A stretch of DNA of 59,153 bases from a virus. Made by a program: the position numbers and the translations under genes. Below, piece by piece: positions 25,820 through 33,794 of this stretch. The stretch is from positions 1-59,153 of the IMG/VR virus record IMGVR_UViG_3300031521_000072. One strand, written 5' to 3'. Numbering within the stretch: position 1 is the stretch's first letter; each line of letters opens with the position of its first letter. The notes beneath the pieces were generated by a model. It was not told where the DNA came from, ran no database searches, and was given only the letters and a program-made list of their open reading frames with translations.

Positions 25820-27378
25820 TGGAACGTAAAATCATTATTGGGCTGATAACCTCTTCAGAATACCTGAGAAGGATCAAGCCTGTTTGGGATAGTTCCCTGA
25901 TTGAAAGTGCGGCAGCTAAACGTATGGCAGCATGGTGCTGGTCTTATTTTGACCGATATGGAAAAGCTCCGGGAAAGAACATTGAAGGCATATTGTTTGA
26001 TAAACTTAAAAATGGATTGGATGAGGATACCGCTGAAGAAATTGAAACCACGATATTGCCCGGGCTAAGTGAACAATTCATAAACTCCAATGATGATATT
26101 TCTTATCTACTTCAAATCACCGTTGATCATTTAAATAAACGAAAGCTACAACTACAAAGTGAAACTGTTCAGGTATTATTGGACAAAGGTAGAGATGATG
26201 AAGCTATCCAATTATCCAAGAATTATAAACAACTATCATTAGAGGAGGAAAGAAAACCTGATCTGGATTTAGCCACTCATGAGGCTTTAATACGGTTGGA
26301 AAAAGCTTTTGAGGATTCTGCTGAGCCTGTTGTAAGGTTTCCAAAACAACTGGGAGCTTTCTGGAATGATCAGATGGTAAGGGGAGCTTTCGTGGCTTTC
26401 CTTGCACCCTCCAAGAGGGGTAAAACTTTTCTATTATTGGAATTTGCTATGAGGGCTGTGAGGCAGGGAAAGAAAGTTGCCATGTTTCAAGCCGGGGACA
26501 TGACAGAAGCCCAACAAATGAAACGTATAGCCATACACCTTACCAAGAAATCAGATAAAGCCAAATACTGTGGTAGAATGTGGGAACCTGTCCGGGATTG
26601 TGTTAAGCATCAAACCGGAACTTGTGACAAGGATATCCGTGAATGTGCTTATGGGGTGTTTGAGGGATGGACTGAAAAAGCTGTCCGGGAGGATATCACC
26701 CAACAGGAATTGATTGAAGCCTATGAAGCCAATAAAGATTATACCCCATGTACCAATTGCTTGGAATACGCAGAAAGCCCGTGGGGCACTCCTTGGATAA
26801 AATTTGTGGATGTAGGAGAAGAACCTCTTGGAGTTCATGAAGCAAAAAGGGTCTGGCGCAAATTCTTTATGCGACATCGCAAAGACTTCCGGTTGGCCTC
26901 TTATGCCAATGGAACGCTGACGATAAAGGAAATGGACAGGGTGCTGGATGAATGGGATAAAGACGGTTTCAACCCTGATGAAATATTAGTGGATTATGCT
27001 GAGTTGCTTGAAGATGATAATAAAGACTACAGGCATAAACAAAACAATATTTGGAGGGGATTGAGAAAAATGAGTCAGCAAAGGGATTGTTTGTTGATCA
27101 GCCCCACTCAATCTGATGCCGATGGCTATGAACGGAATACATTAAGCCTGAAAAACTTCTCTGAAGATAAACGCAAGTATGATCATGTAACAGGGTTCTA
27201 TGCCTTGAATCAGGATACCAAAGGAAGGGAAAAGAAAATAGGCTTGATGAGGATCAATGAATTGATGTTAAGGGAAGGGGAATGGGATACCAACCGTTGC
27301 ATAACGATTTTACAGAACCTGAGGAGGGGCAGACCATTCTTGGGAAGTTATTGGAGCTATACGAAAAACAATGAATAA
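25819..27378 (+). CDS. DnaB-like replicative helicase
   Basis: 519 residues from the ATG at 25819. The RecA-like core has Walker A FLAPSKRGKTFLLLEF and Walker B DEILVDYAELLED, with FQAGDMTEAQQMKRIA and LLISPTQSDAD corresponding to later motifs. An insertion between these carries several Cys (CGRMWEPVRDC, TGTCDKDIREC, CTNC), suggesting a zinc-binding insert unusual for DnaB. The N-terminal 180 residues are helical as in DnaB. It unwinds the fork with the loader upstream and primase nearby. Confidence 0.8.
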   Translation: MERKIIIGLITSSEYLRRIKPVWDSSLIESAAAKRMAAWCWSYFDRYGKAPGKNIEGILFDKLKNGLDEDTAEEIETTILPGLSEQFINSNDDISYLLQITVDHLNKRKLQLQSETVQVLLDKGRDDEAIQLSKNYKQLSLEEERKPDLDLATHEALIRLEKAFEDSAEPVVRFPKQLGAFWNDQMVRGAFVAFLAPSKRGKTFLLLEFAMRAVRQGKKVAMFQAGDMTEAQQMKRIAIHLTKKSDKAKYCGRMWEPVRDCVKHQTGTCDKDIRECAYGVFEGWTEKAVREDITQQELIEAYEANKDYTPCTNCLEYAESPWGTPWIKFVDVGEEPLGVHEAKRVWRKFFMRHRKDFRLASYANGTLTIKEMDRVLDEWDKDGFNPDEILVDYAELLEDDNKDYRHKQNNIWRGLRKMSQQRDCLLISPTQSDADGYERNTLSLKNFSEDKRKYDHVTGFYALNQDTKGREKKIGLMRINELMLREGEWDTNRCITILQNLRRGRPFLGSYWSYTKNNE

Positions 27379-27757
27379 GAACACCAGAATAAAAGTTTGG
27401 AATAAATACCATCAACGTTGTGCGTATTGTGGAAAGCCTTTGGCCTATAAAGATATGCAGGTTGATCATTTTATTCCTAAACGATTGGAATGGTGGTGTA
27501 TAAATCCGGGGAGAAAGGAAAAGTACAATCTACCGGAAACGTTGGATCATATCAGCAATTTAAAGCCCTCCTGTGGAAGCTGTAATCATTATAAACGGGC
27601 TGAACTTCCTGAATCCTTCCGACATACAATGAAGACTATCCATAAAAGGATCAAAAAAATTTATATTGTTAAAGTGGCTGAAGATTATGGACTTATCCAA
27701 ATAAAGGAATGGGATGGGGTGTTTTATTTTGAAAAATGCTTGAAAAGAACCAAATAA
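27371..27757 (+). CDS. HNH endonuclease
   Basis: 128 residues. It has CAYCGKPLAYKDMQVDHFIP, then ISNLKPSCGSCNHYKRA, which is an HNH nuclease with a CxxC/CxxC zinc site: the His of VDH and the Asn/His of CNHYK are the catalytic and metal ligands. It overlaps the helicase gene by 8 bp. Probably a free-standing homing-type nuclease, though a role in DNA processing or packaging is possible. Confidence 0.87.
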   Translation: MNKNTRIKVWNKYHQRCAYCGKPLAYKDMQVDHFIPKRLEWWCINPGRKEKYNLPETLDHISNLKPSCGSCNHYKRAELPESFRHTMKTIHKRIKKIYIVKVAEDYGLIQIKEWDGVFYFEKCLKRTK

Positions 27758-27782
27758 TTGAAAAAGTTTTTGTATAATAGAT

Positions 27783-27864
27783 AAAACTTAATTTTGATAT
27801 TCAATAAACGATGGTTGTAAAAACTGGTAGGAATTGAAGGAGCAAAAACACAAAATTAAGTTTT
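27783..27864 (+). repeat. 14-bp perfect inverted repeat in intergenic region
   Basis: AAAACTTAATTTTG (27783..27796) and CAAAATTAAGTTTT (27851..27864) are exact inverted copies 54 bp apart. The left arm includes TAATTTTG, a match to the minus-7 consensus, and a TTTTTG lies 16 bp further upstream, so the arm may be a promoter overlapped by an operator. The transcript could also fold. It follows the HNH gene in a 220-bp stretch without a clear gene. Confidence 0.6.
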
Positions 27865-27976
27865 CAAAAAATATTTAAGATGTTGAAAGAGGATTAATAA
27901 AAATCTCAGTGGTTGCAAAACCTAATAGTATAATGCCAGTACACTTTCTAATTTTGAAAATAATTAAATCAATAAT

Positions 27977-28168
27977 ATGTTACATTATCCTTTGACCGCT
28001 GATGTTCATGTGATCAAAGACGTGTTTGAATTTTTACTTCCAATCACTGTTCCGGGGCTATTGGTTCCCCGTTTAATGAAAGGAAGGTTATTCACTTTGG
28101 TCTTGATAGCAATGAACTTTAAATTATACCGCTTTAGGGACATACAATTTAAGCCCCTAGATGCCTGA
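27977..28168 (+). CDS. Possible small hypothetical protein
   Basis: A 63-residue frame, MLHYPLTADVHVIKDVFEFL then LVPRLMKGRLFTLVLIAMNF, moderately hydrophobic. It is isolated between two intergenic stretches, its end lies in a terminator-like stem, and no partner genes overlap it. It may be real, but composition alone does not prove it. Confidence 0.25.
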   Translation: MLHYPLTADVHVIKDVFEFLLPITVPGLLVPRLMKGRLFTLVLIAMNFKLYRFRDIQFKPLDA

Positions 28169-28194
28169 AATGTTTTGTTCTTCTGGGGGCTTTA
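28151..28194 (+). terminator. Terminator-like stem-loop
   Basis: AAGCCCCTAGA (28151..28161) pairs with TCTGGGGGCTT (28182..28192), eleven pairs with one G-U, around a 20-nt loop. Only a short T run (TTT) follows before an A tract, so it is a weak intrinsic terminator at best. It separates the region after the HNH gene from the promoter at 28258. Confidence 0.5.
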
Positions 28195-28241
28195 AAAAAA
28201 GATTAAAAAAATTAAAAATATTTTCAACATAATAGTAGGAT

Positions 28242-28296
28242 ATCAAAAAACATTTCCTATCTTTGTAGTGTTGTTAAACTTATAAACACTACTACA
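28242..28296 (+). promoter_or_regulatory. Host-type promoter with leader hairpin, copy 1
   Basis: TATCTTTG (28258..28265) matches the Bacteroidota minus-7 box. The surrounding CATTTCCTATCTTTGTAG, and the GTGTTGTTAAA that follows it, recur identically at 48703. GTAGTGTT (28265..28272) can pair with AACACTAC (28285..28292), leaving the hairpin four bases from the ATG at 28297. It drives the small-gene operon 28297-29098. Confidence 0.72.
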
Positions 28297-28545
28297 ATGA
28301 AAACTTTTACATGTATTTCCGACAATTCAAATTGGATGCGCTCTCATGAAAGTTCTTATTTGAATATTACAAGACTTTCAGGAAAATGTATTTCAATCAG
28401 TAAAACAAAAATGAGTTTATTTTCAAAAGAAGAAAGGGATTTAATATGGAAATGTATTGATGATGAAATGATACGAAATACCTCTTTGAAAATTGAATTA
28501 ACCATAGATGAAATGCAAAAATTACTTGAACTTTCAAAACGATAA
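28297..28545 (+). CDS. Small hypothetical protein
   Basis: 82 residues, MKTFTCISDNSNWMRSHES then a charged helical end (LTIDEMQKLLELSKR). First gene after a strong host-type promoter, so probably early expressed. No family recognised. It may be an accessory host-interaction protein (inference from position only). Confidence 0.55.
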   Translation: MKTFTCISDNSNWMRSHESSYLNITRLSGKCISISKTKMSLFSKEERDLIWKCIDDEMIRNTSLKIELTIDEMQKLLELSKR

Positions 28546-28567
28546 TCTATCAATAAAACACTACAAA

Positions 28568-28762
28568 ATGAAAACAAAATTTAAATTGCTTGAAATTAGC
28601 GTTCAGGATGCCTTAAAAGCTTACCGTGTAATTGAAGATAATCCCAACCTAAAAGTAGAATGGACATCAACTAATACTATTCTCATAAAAGGTAAAAGTA
28701 TGACAGAGGAAGTTCATTCTGTTCTTATTGAAAATAATATCGAATTTGAACAAATATCATAA
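28568..28762 (+). CDS. Small hypothetical protein
   Basis: 64 residues from the ATG at 28568, which is preceded by AAACACTACAAA, the recurring leader motif. It reads MKTKFKLLEISVQDALKAYR, then a strand-rich end. A compact alpha/beta protein. Part of the small-gene operon starting at 28258. No function proposed. Confidence 0.55.
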   Translation: MKTKFKLLEISVQDALKAYRVIEDNPNLKVEWTSTNTILIKGKSMTEEVHSVLIENNIEFEQIS

Positions 28763-28777
28763 AACACTATACAAATC

Positions 28778-29098
28778 ATGGAAAAATTAATACCAGTCAA
28801 AGTATCCGATGAACTCAACGTGGAGTTCCTTAAAAACAGTAACGGGAAACCAACCTGCCGCATCAATGGCAAAATAGCCTTTATAGATCGTACATACACC
28901 CATTTTGTTGCCCCAGGCAGCTCTTGGATGGTTCGTATAGTAACGATCAACCCCCGCTTCATTTTCGTGTATCCGATCATTGAAACCCATACTGCAAAAG
29001 AAAATATTGAAAATTTTAGAACCCGGCTTGCTGAAATGAAATCCGTTAAAGGAGCCACAAAAGGCAACAAGCAGTTCAAAACTAAAATGCTGTTATGA
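28778..29098 (+). CDS. Small hypothetical protein
   Basis: 106 residues, beta-rich (EFLKNSNGKPTCRINGKIAF; SSWMVRIVTINPRFIFVYP) with a basic end. The ATG is preceded by AAAACACTATACAAATC, a variant of the leader motif. The stop codon lies in the first arm of the hairpin at 29090. No family recognised. Confidence 0.55.
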   Translation: MEKLIPVKVSDELNVEFLKNSNGKPTCRINGKIAFIDRTYTHFVAPGSSWMVRIVTINPRFIFVYPIIETHTAKENIENFRTRLAEMKSVKGATKGNKQFKTKMLL

Positions 29099-29168
29099 TT
29101 TTTAGTAGTGTTTAGTCATAACAGACACCCGGAAACAGGAGCTTCTCAGGCTTGGCTGTCCGGGTTTT
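29090..29168 (+). ncRNA. Structured 3' region: two stem-loops
   Basis: The first stem, CTGTTATGA (29090..29098) with TCATAACAG (29116..29124), is perfect and spans the stop codon. Its 17-nt loop contains GTAGTGTTT, the exact complement of the AAACACTAC leader motif found before several genes. The second stem pairs ACCCGG and ACAG (29127..29138) with CTGT and CCGGGT (29156..29165) and is followed by TTTT. Together they could be a terminator, an attenuator or a small regulatory RNA; none is shown. Confidence 0.5.
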
Positions 29169-29240
29169 GCCGGTGAAAAGAAGTTGATAAAACAACAATA
29201 ATTATTATTCATTTATTCAAAAATTTAAAAATTCATTATC

Positions 29241-30005
29241 ATGGCTAAAAAAGCAAGTGCCCAGAAAGTAGTAAAAACAGCTTATCAGAAAGCTGCTGAA
29301 GAATTGAACGAAGTTCTTGGATTGACTGATCCCAGTATTGATACCACATTGAGTGACGAAGAGTTGAAACCGTTGTTGGTGGAAGCTATCACCCTGATTG
29401 CTGATGGTGACGAAATCAGTGAAGAAACTCAGGAAGTTGTTGATGAACTGTCCGCTGAAGCCCCGGCTGAAGAAGAGGAGGAAGAAGATGGTGCAGATTT
29501 GGCTGATGAAATCACTGCCTGTAAAAAGGTATCTGAACTTCAGGTTATCATCAAAGCAAACGATGCTTTCAAAAAAGCTGCAAAGAAACTGAACGCAATG
29601 ACAAAAGTTTCTGAATTGAAAGCTACCATGTTGGCTATCGTTGCCCCTGAGGAAGAAGAGGAAGAACAAGCCCCTGCAAAAACTCCTGAAAAACCAAAAC
29701 CAGCACCTAAAGCCAATGCAAAGAAAGATGCCAAGCCAGAAGGGGAAAAGAAAGCCAAAGGATTTCCAGCACGTGAAGGCAAATCAAGAATTGTTTGTAT
29801 TTGTGATGCTGTAAAAACAATCGGTGCAAAAGGGATGACAATAAAAGCTGTTGCTGAAGCATCCAACAAATTGTACATCAAAGAAGGTGGTGCTGGAAAG
29901 GATAACGTAAAACAATCACTACATACCTTCAAAGTGATTATGCCAGTACTGGTTGAATTCAACCTGATTAAAGTTGATGGTGAGAACGTTTTTATGGCCA
30001 AGTAA
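29241..30005 (+). CDS. Acidic protein with the module shared with the SSB
   Basis: 254 residues. Residues about 83-138 (LADEITACKKVSELQVII ... KVSELKATMLAIVAPEEEEE) match the module that occurs twice in the SSB at 45773. Acidic and Pro/Lys-rich linkers flank it. The C-terminal 70 residues (IVCICDAVKTIGAKGMTIKA; LVEFNLIKVDGENVFMA) look like a small winged-helix domain. It probably acts with the SSB on DNA, but its role is unknown. Confidence 0.65.
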   Translation: MAKKASAQKVVKTAYQKAAEELNEVLGLTDPSIDTTLSDEELKPLLVEAITLIADGDEISEETQEVVDELSAEAPAEEEEEEDGADLADEITACKKVSELQVIIKANDAFKKAAKKLNAMTKVSELKATMLAIVAPEEEEEEQAPAKTPEKPKPAPKANAKKDAKPEGEKKAKGFPAREGKSRIVCICDAVKTIGAKGMTIKAVAEASNKLYIKEGGAGKDNVKQSLHTFKVIMPVLVEFNLIKVDGENVFMAK

Positions 30006-31057
30006 TGGGGGAATACAAAAATCCAATAAAGATAAGGGGCACGCATATGACGTGCCCTTTGCCTTTAACATTAGAATCTTACTGGACATGTGAGGCAGAT
30101 TGCCTTCATTGTATGGGTAGGAGGTTGAATCAGATATGGGGGAATGAACAAAAATTTACAAACCCTGACAATGTTCATAGAATCCTTACCAATGCATTAA
30201 AGAAAGAAAATACAACACCAACAGCCAAAGCTTTATTTAAAAAGAAAGCTTTTTTTATTGGTAGGAAGGCAGATTCATATCAGCCTATTGAAAAGGAAAA
30301 GCATATAACACACCAATTGGTTGAGATTTTAAATGAACTTGATTGGCCTTATGTGATCTGTTCTAAATATCAGGAAAACATGGTTGTGGATACTCCCCTG
30401 TTTTTGAATAATAAGAATGCAAATATTTTAGTTGAGATTACAGCAGGAGGAGAATCTGACAGGGAATTGTTTGAATTCAATAGAACAACACCGGTTGAAG
30501 ATAGGTTAAGAATTGCAAGAAAATGGAAACATAGTGGTATGAATGTGGGTGTCCGTGGTGAGCCTTTTATACCCGGTTATCATACCACAGAACAATTTCG
30601 GGACACCTTAAAGCTGATTAAAAGCTATGGTTTGTTGTCCTACAATATATACAACCTGCACATCAATGAATACACCATGAAACGTATGCATGCTGCAGGT
30701 TTTGATATTGAACGGATATGGGAAATGAATCAGGATGATAGGTGGAAACCTATCCAGAAAAGACTTTGTATGATAGCTGAACAGGAAGGTATAGAGCTTG
30801 GCTGTCCAGATTTCGTAAATGTCCCAAAATGCCACACAAGTACCACAAATACATGTTGTGGTATATCCGTTCCGAATGCCTTTACTTTTAACACACATGC
30901 TTGGCGCAATGAGCTTATAAAAGGGGAAGCCCCGGAAGATGTTTTGAAAAATACTTGGGAGGGGGTAGGAACTGATATAGATTTTAAAATGGCTGAAACA
31001 ATAGTCTATAAAAAAGAGTCAAAAGATTTTTACACCTTTAAAAATGCAGATATATGA
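30005..31057 (+). CDS. Radical SAM protein (SPL/COG1533-like), intein-free paralog
   Basis: 350 residues. The iron-sulfur motif is CEADCLHC (C29, C33, C36; CX3CX2C), followed by segments typical of spore-photoproduct-lyase-like proteins: ILVEITAGGESDRE, TPVEDRLRIARKWKHSG and NVGVRGEPFIPGYH. A C-terminal Cys group (GCPDFVNVPKCHTS ... CCG) resembles that of the split paralog at 33788. Start ATG overlaps the previous stop. It would cleave SAM to make a radical on DNA, RNA or a small molecule; substrate unknown. Confidence 0.75.
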   Translation: MGEYKNPIKIRGTHMTCPLPLTLESYWTCEADCLHCMGRRLNQIWGNEQKFTNPDNVHRILTNALKKENTTPTAKALFKKKAFFIGRKADSYQPIEKEKHITHQLVEILNELDWPYVICSKYQENMVVDTPLFLNNKNANILVEITAGGESDRELFEFNRTTPVEDRLRIARKWKHSGMNVGVRGEPFIPGYHTTEQFRDTLKLIKSYGLLSYNIYNLHINEYTMKRMHAAGFDIERIWEMNQDDRWKPIQKRLCMIAEQEGIELGCPDFVNVPKCHTSTTNTCCGISVPNAFTFNTHAWRNELIKGEAPEDVLKNTWEGVGTDIDFKMAETIVYKKESKDFYTFKNADI

Positions 31058-31770
31058 TTTACACAATAGGAACCACAGAACTGCATACCACCAGTGAAGA
31101 AGAAAGTGTTGATAAAGGTTCACCAAATCAGGTTGTAGGCTGGAGGGATATGGTGGAAACTTGTTACACATTATTTGCTGTATGTCAAAATATTACTTTT
31201 AAAAAACCCCCATTTATAGTTGATGGTATTTCAAGAGCAGGATGGTGGGGAGCTTGTTTCAGAAATATTTGGCCTGATTGTAAAATCCATTTGAATGAAG
31301 CCGAAAAACATTGTCTGGATACACTCAAAAGAAACTTCCCAAAGGACAAAATAACAAGCAATAGCATTAAGGAGTGGTCACCACCAACGTGTGATTTAGC
31401 TATGATTGATTTTGACTTTTTTACTTTAAAGAAAGCCGAAAAAGAATGGGTGGATGTGTTACAAAGATGGGCTGCTGCTGCAAAGTATTTAATAATAGTT
31501 GATGGTGCCTGTTTTGGCTTTAAGTTTGGAAATCTTAAAAGTTACAACTGCAGTAATGAAATTGAATATTATGATTTGCTTAACGAATTTATCAAACACA
31601 ATATCCCCGGAAAAAGAATCACCCAAATAAGCAAATTTACCAATGCTGCCACTGTTGTTATTGAAGATGTGACCAAAGAAAACAAAAAAGATAAAATCAA
31701 GCATATTCCCGCTTTTAGAAACATCCAAATAACAAAGAACAAATTCAAACAACCAAAACCTTTATTTTAA
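31054..31770 (+). CDS. Methyltransferase-like Rossmann protein
   Basis: 238 residues. FIVDGISRAGWWGACFRNIW, then CKIHLNEAEKHCLDTLKRNF and CDLAMIDFDFF, follow the order of class I SAM-binding motifs (I, II and IV), though the Gly-rich loop is degenerate. ATG overlaps the radical SAM stop (ATGA), and the stop overlaps the next ATG. It may methylate or only bind SAM or a nucleotide; assignment is tentative. Confidence 0.5.
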   Translation: MIYTIGTTELHTTSEEESVDKGSPNQVVGWRDMVETCYTLFAVCQNITFKKPPFIVDGISRAGWWGACFRNIWPDCKIHLNEAEKHCLDTLKRNFPKDKITSNSIKEWSPPTCDLAMIDFDFFTLKKAEKEWVDVLQRWAAAAKYLIIVDGACFGFKFGNLKSYNCSNEIEYYDLLNEFIKHNIPGKRITQISKFTNAATVVIEDVTKENKKDKIKHIPAFRNIQITKNKFKQPKPLF

Positions 31771-32786
31771 TGAATATAAATCCTGAGTGGGAAGAGGTAC
31801 TTGATCAACTGAATTTTTTAGAGCTTGGTGGTGATTTAGGTTCAGTTGATCAAATATGTATTGATACTTTACATGGATCCATGTTCGGTTTGAATTATCG
31901 TTATACAACACTTGAAGAGGTATTTAAAACACATAAACAGGATTTGTTAAAATACTCTATTCAAAGAATAAAAGAACTTACAAAAGAAAACAATTTTCAA
32001 TTCAAAAAAAGAGCCATATCACGCTGTCAGGTTGGATTTGGTACATTTGGGTGGAAGTATGACAGTAAGTTAATTGAAACAGCTATAACATGTGGTGTTT
32101 CCCTTATAGATACTGCTGAGGGATATGGATATGGAAAGGTGGAAACTATATTGGGGGGTATTTTATCCGGGCAAGAAAATCCACCATCAATTTATACCAA
32201 AGTCAGAAGGGATCATATGAGCCCAAAAGCTTTACCTGAGGCTGTAAAAAGAAGTGTGCAAAAACTTCATGCAATCCCATTTGAACAGCTTCATTTCCCA
32301 CATGACAAGTTTAGTGACTCAGCTATAAAAATATTGTCAAATTTACAATGCTTAGGTAAAATAAAAGGGCTTGGCCTTGGTAACTGTTCAATTGATATGA
32401 TTGAACAATCCCAAAGGATTTTAACTGAATATAATGGAACACCATTAACATCAATTCAGATTTCCTTTAGTTTATTAAATCAAAGAGCTACAAACACTAT
32501 AATTCCATATTGTCAAGAACGTGGGATATTAATTTTAGCATACAGCCCATTGGGGCAGGATTTTAAAAAGCTTCAGACACCATTTTTGAAAAAGATAGCT
32601 AAAAAATATTCAGCAACAGAATCCCAAATTGCACTCAGCTGGATATTATCTTTCCACGGGGTGGTTCCTATTCCGGCAACAAATAATATTGAACATTTAA
32701 AGCAAAATATTAAAAGTAATGATTTAAAGTTAGATGCTGATGATGTACTGAAACTTTCTAATTATTATAAAAATTTGTATATATAA
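31770..32786 (+). CDS. Aldo/keto reductase family protein
   Basis: 338 residues, with an N-terminal extension of about 85 residues. From there: VGFGTFGWKYDSKLIETAI, SLIDTAEGYGYGKVE (Asp and Tyr of the catalytic tetrad), IYTKVRRD (Lys), QLHFPHDKF (His), then ISFSLLNQ, LAYSPLGQ and PIPATNNIEHL, the NADPH-binding end. All tetrad residues can be placed. Aldo/keto reductases are rare in phages; it lies between the two radical SAM genes, suggesting one pathway. Confidence 0.85.
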   Translation: MNINPEWEEVLDQLNFLELGGDLGSVDQICIDTLHGSMFGLNYRYTTLEEVFKTHKQDLLKYSIQRIKELTKENNFQFKKRAISRCQVGFGTFGWKYDSKLIETAITCGVSLIDTAEGYGYGKVETILGGILSGQENPPSIYTKVRRDHMSPKALPEAVKRSVQKLHAIPFEQLHFPHDKFSDSAIKILSNLQCLGKIKGLGLGNCSIDMIEQSQRILTEYNGTPLTSIQISFSLLNQRATNTIIPYCQERGILILAYSPLGQDFKKLQTPFLKKIAKKYSATESQIALSWILSFHGVVPIPATNNIEHLKQNIKSNDLKLDADDVLKLSNYYKNLYI

Positions 32787-32798
32787 ACTTTTAGGATT

Positions 32799-33794
32799 AT
32801 GGATTTGAAATATGAAGATTTAGATTATTGGGCACTAAGGAAGCTGATTGCCCGGGTTGTACCCCGCATCACTCAACTGGTATCCTCCAGACGTAAAGCA
32901 CATGCTGTGCAGGAAAAGGGCAGGAAAAAGAATTATAGTCAATTCAATCTCCGTCACAATGAATGGCGTAAACAGGAAAGGTTATTGAATACAGAGGAAA
33001 TTAACAGCTTCCTTGAAATATCCATCCGGGCTGCTGCCTGTCCTATGCCTTTTAACATGGATGTGTGGGATGGGCTTGTTTGTATTGCTAAAGGGCAACG
33101 AATAACAACAAATAAAGGAAAAATTCCAATTGAAGAAGTTATTGTTGGAGATATTGTTTTGTCGTATAATGAAGCTACAAAAGAAACGGAATGGAAGGAG
33201 GTTTTAAAAACAACCAAATCAATAAAAGAAGATATTATTGAAATGGGGACTTCTTTGGGTTTATTGAGATTGACCCCTGATCACAATATTTTTACCCAAC
33301 GGGGATGGATTGAAGCTGCTTATGTGGATATTTATGATACCATTTATACATATGAAGAAGGGATAAAAGGAATTATTGGCGTTCCTGTGGATACTTATTA
33401 TTATTTGGATGAGGAGCCAACAGAGGTGTACGATGTAACCGTACAAGATAATCCAAACTTCTTTGCTGAAGGGATGCTGGTTCATAATTGTCCTTTTGCC
33501 TGCATTTATTGCTTTCCTTCCGATACTAAAATCATGATGGTTGACGGTACGGAGAAAGTGATTGAAAGAATATTGGTTGGGGATAGGGTAATATCTTTTA
33601 ATGAGACAACAAAACAACTTGAACCCGCTGTTGTAACTCAGCCAATGAAACGACATTATAATAAAGAATTGATCTGTATAGAAACAGAGGATGGGAAAGT
33701 GCTAAAAATGACACCAGAACATCCGATATATACACAAAGAGGGTGGATTGAAGCAAAAGGGTTAACAGAGAAAGATGAGGTGTTGATATGGTAA
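32799..33794 (+). CDS. Split radical SAM protein, N-part with mini-intein and N-half of split intein
   Basis: 331 residues: N-extein 1-94 (ending FNMDVWDGLV), mini-intein 95-230, extein CPFACIY (231-237), then the N-half of a second intein, 238-331, which ends with DEVLIW at the usual endonuclease insertion site. The frame stops at TAA inside ATGGTAA, which starts the next gene. The two inteins abut the first and third Cys of the radical SAM CX3CX2C motif. The intact enzyme would be 476 residues after both splicing events. See the partner at 33788. Confidence 0.9.
   Translation: MDLKYEDLDYWALRKLIARVVPRITQLVSSRRKAHAVQEKGRKKNYSQFNLRHNEWRKQERLLNTEEINSFLEISIRAAACPMPFNMDVWDGLVCIAKGQRITTNKGKIPIEEVIVGDIVLSYNEATKETEWKEVLKTTKSIKEDIIEMGTSLGLLRLTPDHNIFTQRGWIEAAYVDIYDTIYTYEEGIKGIIGVPVDTYYYLDEEPTEVYDVTVQDNPNFFAEGMLVHNCPFACIYCFPSDTKIMMVDGTEKVIERILVGDRVISFNETTKQLEPAVVTQPMKRHYNKELICIETEDGKVLKMTPEHPIYTQRGWIEAKGLTEKDEVLIW
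33081..33488 (+). mobile_element. Mini-intein at first Cys of the radical SAM motif
   Basis: 136 residues, Cys95 to Asn230. Block A is CIAKGQRITTNKGKIPIEEV, block B LRLTPDHNIFTQRGW, block F EVYDVTVQDNPNFFAEGML then VHN followed by Cys. There is no endonuclease domain. Cys at position +1 is the first Cys of CPFACIYC, so excision regenerates the [4Fe-4S] ligand set. Confidence 0.92.

Noticed and set aside
28151-28194. A strong intrinsic terminator after the small frame at 27977
   Set aside because: The stem is good but only three T follow, so it is listed as terminator-like and not as a firm terminator.
29217-30046. Minus-strand open frames opposite the acidic protein at 29241
   Set aside because: Antisense of Glu/Lys/Ala-rich codons; hydrophobic text arises from codon complement.
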